A stretch of 64,000 bases of DNA, from assembly GCA_008360975.2 (NCBI GenBank), contig CM039182.1, positions 91,037,405 to 91,101,404 of the forward strand. The letters run 5' to 3'. Positions 58,849-64,000 of this stretch are shown piece after piece. Each line of letters begins with the position of its first letter. Positions within the stretch are counted from its first letter, which is position 1. Position numbers and translations under genes: made by a program. The stretch comes from Lichenostomus cassidix. Its lineage: Eukaryota; Chordata; Aves; Passeriformes; Meliphagidae. A model generated the notes under the pieces. The model saw only the letters and a list, made by a program, of their open reading frames with translations, was not told the DNA's origin and made no database searches.

Positions 58849-59250
58849 CCCACGGTCCCCGCCACGACCCGGGGGTGCAAAGTTTCTCCGGGCGAGGAGC
58901 AGCCCCCGGCCGCGGCGCAGGGCGGAGGTGCGGGAGCGAGCGGCGGGAGCGGGAGGGCGCCGGGGGTGGGGAGGATGCTCGGGCGCCGCGTCCCTCGTGA
59001 TCCAGGTGGCGGGCGGGCGGCCGAGGGACGGGGCGAGCCGCCGGCTGCCCGCTCGCACGCGATCCGCCGCCGCCGCGCCCCGCCGGCGCCAGAGGGCGCT
59101 GCTGCGGCGGCTCGGCGGCTCCGGGGCCGGGGGCGGGAGAGGGAGCGGAGCGGAGCAGGGCCGGGGCGGCCTGGAGCGCCGGGCTGGAGCGCCGTGTTAG
59201 GCGTTCGGCGCTCGGAGCCCGGCCCGGCCCCGCAGCCCCGCCGCGGGATC
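58849..59250 (-). other. AHRR: Probable AHRR exon 1 (5' UTR), 5' end approximate
   Basis: On the minus strand the CpG island contains GTGGG|GTAAGTCG, a perfect donor with the exon's last base at 58849. No ATG occurs on the minus strand from 59400 down to this donor, as expected of an untranslated leader. Spliced to exon 2, the first AUG of the message would be the MIPPGEC start. The transcription start cannot be read; the island has no TATA box near a clear initiator, and the right boundary is a guess. An extra small exon in the 18.8-kb intron cannot be excluded. Confidence 0.6.
59053..59062 (-). promoter_or_regulatory. Consensus xenobiotic response element in the promoter island
   Basis: On the minus strand this reads TCGCGTGCGA, matching every position of the published XRE consensus (T/G)NGCGTG(A/C)(G/C)A. 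It lies about 205 bp upstream of the exon 1 donor, so in exon 1 or the core promoter. AHRR is a known direct target of AHR/ARNT in mammals, and this site fits that feedback. The match is seen in the sequence; binding is inferred. Confidence 0.6.
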
Positions 59251-59596
59251 CAGCGGGAAGCCGGGGGGAGCCGGGGTCCCGCGGTGCGGTGCACCTGCCC
59301 GCGCCGCCGCGCAGCCCGGCCGTCCCGAAAACCTGAAAGGGAAAAAGTGCCGTGGGGGTCCTTCGCCGCCTCGGGGGTGTCTGAAAAAGCCTCAATCCTC
59401 CCTGCATCGGTGCCTGCAGAGAGGGCTTCTCCGGGGTCGCTGCGCTTTTCCTCTTGCCGGTTCCCGCGGCATCAGCACAGCTCCCTCGGCATCACCGGTG
59501 CCTTCAGCGCAGCATCGCGTTCATCGGCTTCTCCTGGAAGCCGAATAGCAGCTAGAATAATTTCTTTAACTAGCAGTGTTTGTTTTATTTCCCCAG

Positions 59597-59695
59597 AGAG
59601 TTTTGCCGATGGATTTCTGGCTGGCACTGGAAGCGTCAGGGGATCCCGGTTAGGCAGCAAGGCCTTTAGCGAGTGGTGTTCGATGCTGGAGTTTG
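59597..59695 (+). other. Exon-like segment on the plus strand beside the CpG island
   Basis: A good acceptor (TGTTTTATTTCCCCAG, ending 59596) and a strong donor (TTTG|GTAAGTA, intron from 59696) frame 99 bp. One of three frames is open (reading SFADGFLAGTGSVRGS at its start), and the other two have stops. It lies on the strand opposite AHRR and downstream of the shared island, where a divergent noncoding transcript would be expected. No protein family is recognised. Confidence 0.28.
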
Positions 59696-60142
59696 GTAAG
59701 TACATAAAGTGGTGCTTGTACGGGAGGCTTAAGGAGAGGACAGACCAGACCAGAGCGGGCTGATGCAGAACGTCCAAGGTAACAAAGTGAAAAACTGTCC
59801 TCTCCTTAGTGAGGTGCCAGTCCTTACCAAACCTTGAACCCCCAGCAGGCTTCTGGGACTGGCTGCTGTGGGAACAAGCTGTCTGCTGCTCCTCGGACCT
59901 GGACTGCTGAGGTGTTTCCTCAGATGGAGATGCAGTGGCAGGTTCCACCCATCAGACAGCAGTTCCCTGCACCCGCTGCCTTCACCCCAGACTCAGTGCC
60001 TCAGCTGGCTGACATATAAATCCACAGACAATCCTTTGAGAAAGGTCAATTACCAAGGTACAGGTGGCAGGAATATAGGTGGGAAAATATTTTTTCTTTC
60101 CTATATGTATAATATAGGAAAGCAAAGACTTCTACTTTTGCT

Positions 60143-60341
60143 AATCATAGAATAGTCTGGGTTGGAAGGGACCTTTAAAGATCATCTAGTTCAACCCTCC
60201 TGCAATAGGCAGGAACATCTTCAACTAGATCAATCTGTCCTTGAACATTTCCATGGATGGGGCATCTACCACCTCTCTGGGCAATCTGTTCACAACCCTC
60301 ATTGTAAAACCCTTTCTTCCTTTCATCTAATCTGAATGACC
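60143..60341 (-). mobile_element. CR1 LINE 3' end fragment
   Basis: A textbook reversed CR1 tail: AATCATAGAATAGTCTGGGT, then GGAAGGGACC, 'agatcatctagttcaaccctcctgcaa', 'tccatggatggggcatctaccacctctctgggcaa', 'cctcattgtaaaa' and the TCATCTAATCTGAATGAC edge. It lies about 0.9 kb upstream of the probable AHRR exon 1 start. Confidence 0.92.
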
Positions 60342-60884
60342 AAAGAGATGTTTCGTCCACACAAAGCTCTACTCTCAGGCTGCTTGTGGTACAGACTGAA
60401 TAAATTTGCAGAGCCTGAGCACAAATTTACAGTGGAAAAAAAGGAGAGGAACAGGAGTGCTAGAGAGTACTTGAGCCTTCTCCTGTCTCACCCTGGACAG
60501 CAGGTGAGGAGGGTGGCCCCAGCTTGATGGTCAGTCTCCATGGTTGCACTCTTGTGGCTTCCCAGCTTTCCCAGCTCTTCAGAGCTGTCTCTCTGGAGCA
60601 CCTTACCACCTGACCTCATGATTACCATTAAGTCTTTATCTTGACTGCTCTTGTCTTGCTTTTAGCAGGGGAACTGCATTTTGACATATGGACCCAGGTA
60701 ATAAACTTCCATCCCTCTGTTGCCTTTGTTGTTCAAGATGAGGAGAAGCCCAGACCCCAGCCCTCCTGTCCTGTGCATAGTGATGGAAGAGTCCAGCTCA
60801 CAGGAATACTATTGTTTCTGCAAAATAGAACAAGTCAGTGTTGTTGATTGCTCTGTTATATCTTCCCAGACAGAGCCTTGGCTA

Positions 60885-61103
60885 TAAAAATAGATGCAAT
60901 AATCCACATGGACAGTTGCAATTGTAAATGGCATTCAAAAAGCAAAAACGGAATTCATAGTTTGACACAGACATATCCTCAATCCATCAGGATGTGACAC
61001 ATTGGCAGTGCATCTGTGCCAAACTATGAGTGCTGTTATTTACTTTTAGTCCGAATGCTATTTACGATTGCAACCATCACTGTAAATTAGTGTATATATT
61101 TTA
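60885..61103. mobile_element. Palindromic MITE-like element with degenerate terminal inverted repeats
   Basis: Two halves of this 219-bp stretch mirror each other. GCAATTGTAAATGGCATTC at 60918-60936 pairs with the reverse of 61053-61071 at 17 of 19 bases. CATAGTTTGACACAGA at 60956-60971 pairs with the reverse of 61013-61028 at 15 of 16. Weaker mirroring continues outward to TAAAAATAGATGC on the left and GTATATATTTTA on the right. In the centre a further 8-bp stem (60972-60979 with 60989-60996) closes a 9-base loop. TA dinucleotides flank both ends, as in Tc1/mariner-type insertion, although TA is common in such AT-rich DNA. There is no coding capacity. The family is not identified. Confidence 0.6.
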
Positions 61104-62884
61104 TATCAGACGTTTTCTGAGTGGCTTCGGTATTGTCTGCACTTATTATATTCTCAGGATTGAATGCAAGTTAGACCACTTGGGCCACAATAAATCTTTA
61201 GGGACTACAGACTGTGCTTATGTTAGGAGGATTTGCCAGCATAACCGTACCAGCAAAATCCTATCTGGCAGAGGCAAGGCCTATGTTTGGAAAGAGAAAT
61301 CAAAGGCCATCAACACTGAATAGCTCTCCACTAGATGGAACAATGGTGCTTCTGCTGCCAGGCCATTGACAGGGAGTGATTTACCCAGAAGACAATTGGG
61401 GGGTGGGGGGTGGAGCCCAGAAAGTGCTGGATAATGGCGAGACAGTCATGGGACTGCTATTGTTCCTTGCTTCTCCTGGTGAACTCAACACCGCAGAGGG
61501 GAGCCGGGGAACTAGGAGGTGTCTTGGTGTGTGGAGACACATCAGAGATCACTGACCAGACATGAACCGGCTTTGACTTGGAAATGGTGTCACCACATGG
61601 TATTCAGGTCACTCTAACAAATCTCTTCCTGAGCTGGTTTGACTGGCAATGGGGCCCCAAGCTAGCATATGTCCAGCTTGGAATTTGGACTCTTTTGCAC
61701 CTGTCTACATTGATACATCCAAAGACGATGGTTCAGATGCTTAGTGGGAGCTCATTCCACAAACAACTGAATGACACAGCCTACAGAGAGAGTATTTGTG
61801 CTGTGTTCTCTTCACTCCCTGGATTTTAAATGTTGTTAAAAGTAATTACACTAGCCAGGCAAGAATTGTTTTTCATAATCTCATGCTGCTGACTGTTTAT
61901 ACTTATACCAGCTATGTGCAGATCATTTTTATACGAGTTAGGCTTACTGAACAACCGCCAGATAGTTCTGCTTTCCTTCTTGAATTTTAATTGCTTACTT
62001 GCCCAGCATCTATTTTTAAAGTGGAACTGTAAATGGAACAGTAAGTTCCATCACTCACCACAGATGCAACGGGTCAGTGCTCTCCTTACTCCACCTTCAT
62101 TCCTTCCTTCAGGGAATGTGGAGGAATTATTAAGGAAACTCCCCAGTCTGACCATTCATGAGACTCACTGGTACTCTGTAACACCAGAGACTTTGATTGC
62201 TTCACACACTTACTAAAATTTTCCTGAGTTGGGTTTCAAAGCAGGCATCTTTGAAATACCAGTCTTCTTTCTCCAAATCTCCTGCTTGAAAATGAGTGTT
62301 CGCTCAAAAGTCTGATTTGAACACTGAACTTGGACTCATCCACACCTTCATTTTCAAAACCACATGCCATCAAGTACTCACAGAACCTCATTTCACTTCT
62401 GGAAAATGATTCTAGGCTTTAGTCTTCATCTCTCTTTTTATGGTCAGCTTTATTTCAAGCACCTACATACTCAGAACACCCATTTGATCCCTAGTGTTAT
62501 AGCTTTTTGAATGCAACTGACTTCTCACCTGTGTTCTTTTGCTCATTTTTTAATATTTCCCATTATTTTTGGACTATTGGGAAGGAAGGTGATTGTGGGC
62601 AGGAAACTAGCAGAGAGCTGGAAGCCAATGTAATTTTCTTTTTGATCCTTTAACTAACACACAGTATTTGAAAAAACAGACAGACATTCTCATAAACACA
62701 AGCATTTCCTCATGAAGCAACGCTGGTTGCTTCTTATTTCTTCCATACTGCTTTTATAAACTCTGAAAGTACAAAGTGATTCAAATATACTCGGTGTCCA
62801 GATTGCCAGAGCTAGCAGTTTCAAAAAATTTCAAATTAACTTTTTTTCTTTGAATAGTGTTTCAGGACTATGCTATTTTGGGTC

Positions 62885-62912
62885 GGGGCGGGGAAGGGAG
62901 GGGGGCAGGGGG
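62885..62912 (+). other. G-quadruplex motif
   Basis: Five G runs of 4, 4, 3, 6 and 5 bases with loops of 1-2 bases satisfy the G3+N1-7 rule with short loops. It stands alone in AT-rich DNA about 3.6 kb upstream of the AHRR island. Confidence 0.7.
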
Positions 62913-63053
62913 AAGGCATATGAGATGTTTGGATAACATTCTTGTTAAACTGCAAGCTGTCCTCACTCTGGATTTAGCCCCAAATTTAATCAACTGATCA
63001 GAATAAATGCAGAAGAAGTGAAATCACAACTCAAGCATCTTCATGACCAGGGA

Positions 63054-63077
63054 TTTGGTTTGGTTTGGTTTGGTTTG
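63054..63077. repeat. (TTTGG)n microsatellite
   Basis: Nearly five perfect TTTGG units (24 bp), followed by GAGG and a GTTT-rich stretch. Confidence 0.85.
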
Positions 63078-64000
63078 AGGTTTTTTTGTTTGTTTGTTGG
63101 CTTTTTTTCCCTCCATGTTGTGCTTAGGTGGTGTTGGGTACCTCTCTAAACTTACATACTTCTAAGGATTGTCTTTATTAACCTCAGCTGAGTATGTTAC
63201 ATAGCAACACAAATTTCATTGTCTGAGCTACTTTTGCTTATATTTCCTACTCCTTAGAGGGTTACAGGTTGGTAATGCTGCGGTGCTGATATTTCCTTGA
63301 AGGGTTCTGAATGCTGCAGAGAGGAAAAGAGAACTTTGGCTGCTGTGCTGCTGCTGCTGCCTGCATGTGGAGACTCCTGCTTGCTTGCTTGCTGAGCGAG
63401 AAGCCTGTCTGGGAGCCTTGGGGCAAAGAAGGCTGAAACCACTACACACTGGTGCCTGGAGTAGCAGTAGAGCCAAGGTCTCAGATAGCATCTCTCTGGA
63501 AGTGACAGTGACCTTGGAACTGAAACTCAGTCACTTTTGCCTTCATTTCCCTGCCAAGGAGAAAGTTGACTCCAGTGGGGGTGGAACCTAGTGTCTAGCA
63601 CAGAAAGTGTAGGTGGTGCCTGGAGCACAGAAGCACCTTTACAAGCCACCAGAGAAAGGGAGATGAGAAAGAAAAATAAAGTGCCTTAAATGCAGAAAGC
63701 TCAAAAGAAGAGTGCTTATAACAAGATACTTCTTGCATCCTCTGGCTTCTGTGTGCTCCAGTTCTGTTTCTACCAATTCCGCTGACCTATCTTACATAGA
63801 AATCCATATCAACCTTTGAATTGAAGCAAAATGCAAGCAGAAATGTTTAATTCACTCATATAGAGACTGGAGAAAAAGAGAAAAAATGTATAGAGATCTC
63901 AACTCTATTTCCCAATGGGAGTAAGCAGCAAGAAAATTATGAGAAAATATTTGTAACAACACATTATGATATAGCAAATATATTTTGTCATATTATTCAT

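Larger units (their letters stand above)
58480..59520. promoter_or_regulatory. CpG island, probable AHRR promoter
   Basis: About 1 kb of very GC- and CpG-rich DNA stands out sharply from AT-rich flanks. It contains several GC boxes (for example GGGCGGCGGGG near 58725 and GGCGGGCGGGCGG near 59008), no TATA box, and one full-consensus XRE. It sits where the AHRR 5' end is expected and holds the minus-strand exon 1 donor. Long open frames on both strands here (up to 439 codons on plus, 58444-59763) follow from the low frequency of stop codons in GC-rich DNA and are rich in Arg, Gly, Pro and Ala. I do not read them as proteins. A bidirectional promoter is possible, given the exon-like segment on the plus strand at 59597-59695. 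Confidence 0.8.
59700..64000. other. Region upstream of AHRR, no gene recognised
   Basis: In mammals PDCD6 lies 5' of AHRR on the same strand. I looked on the minus strand for its last exon (the YEQYLSMVF-type C-terminus) and did not find it, so it may begin beyond 64000. The region holds a CR1 tail, a palindromic element, a G-quadruplex motif and short simple repeats. Open frames here look random. Confidence 0.45.

Noticed and set aside
58845..59294. Possible long N-terminal extension of AHRR, in frame with the exon 2 ATG
   Set aside because: The frame is open, but its first codon is GTG and no ATG exists in it, so it is better read as 5' UTR.
58454..59407. A 317-codon minus-strand open frame in the same island
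   Set aside because: Same compositional cause; it runs through the strong exon 1 donor, and the AHRR start lies in exon 2.
58444..59763. A 439-codon plus-strand open frame through the CpG island
   Set aside because: GC-rich DNA has few stop codons; the translation is dominated by Arg, Gly, Pro and Ala with no domain, and other long frames overlap it on both strands.
60970..61013. MicroRNA precursor in the palindromic element
   Set aside because: The 3' side has a 16-base one-sided bulge between the outer and inner stems, unlike a typical precursor; a transposon explanation covers the wider symmetry.
61396..61414. G-rich stretch GGGGGGTGGGGGG as a second G-quadruplex
   Set aside because: Only two separated G runs, so it does not meet the four-run rule without zero-length loops.

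Overview
The window looks like nuclear DNA from a bird. Its interspersed repeats are mostly 3' ends of CR1 LINEs, some carrying the usual ATTCTRTGAT-type tail, plus solo LTRs of an avian-type endogenous retrovirus. There are no bacterial-style operons, and almost all of the short open frames are chance frames in intronic DNA.

The one gene I can name is the aryl hydrocarbon receptor repressor, AHRR, on the minus strand. Its 5' part runs right to left. A GC-rich promoter island at about 58.48-59.52 kb holds a noncoding exon 1 whose perfect donor follows base 58849. Exon 2 (39954-40025) carries the start codon and the first 20 codons. Exon 3 (32994-33175) encodes the basic helix-loop-helix. Exons 2 and 3 join in phase across a split glutamine codon. 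Intron 1 is then about 18.8 kb and intron 2 about 6.8 kb. Intron 3 fills the rest of the left side (more than 32.9 kb), because I could not find any PAS-domain exon.

Regulation is the most interesting part. AHRR belongs to the AHR feedback loop and is itself induced by AHR/ARNT through xenobiotic response elements (XREs, core GCGTG). Three sites in the window fit the full degenerate XRE consensus. One lies in the promoter island (59053-59062). Two lie 60 bp apart in a second, intragenic CpG-rich island deep in intron 3 (about 7.70-8.07 kb). That island is followed by AT-rich single-copy sequence that looks enhancer-like.

Repeat layout: intron 3 holds young CR1 tails (4.35, 9.2, 22.4-23.06 and 26.14-26.61 kb) and an old CR1 relic (30.75-31.24 kb). 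Intron 1 holds two related LTRs in opposite orientation (41947-42915 and about 49474-50499), an internally deleted CR1 (51.98-52.45 kb) and two old CR1 relics (41.0-41.26 and 53.72-54.30 kb). Upstream of the promoter are a CR1 tail (60.14-60.34 kb), a palindromic element of about 220 bp with degenerate terminal inverted repeats (60885-61103) and a strong G-quadruplex motif (62885-62912). No tRNA, rRNA or CRISPR was seen. PDCD6, the gene 5' of AHRR in mammals, was not recognised in the right-hand 4.5 kb.
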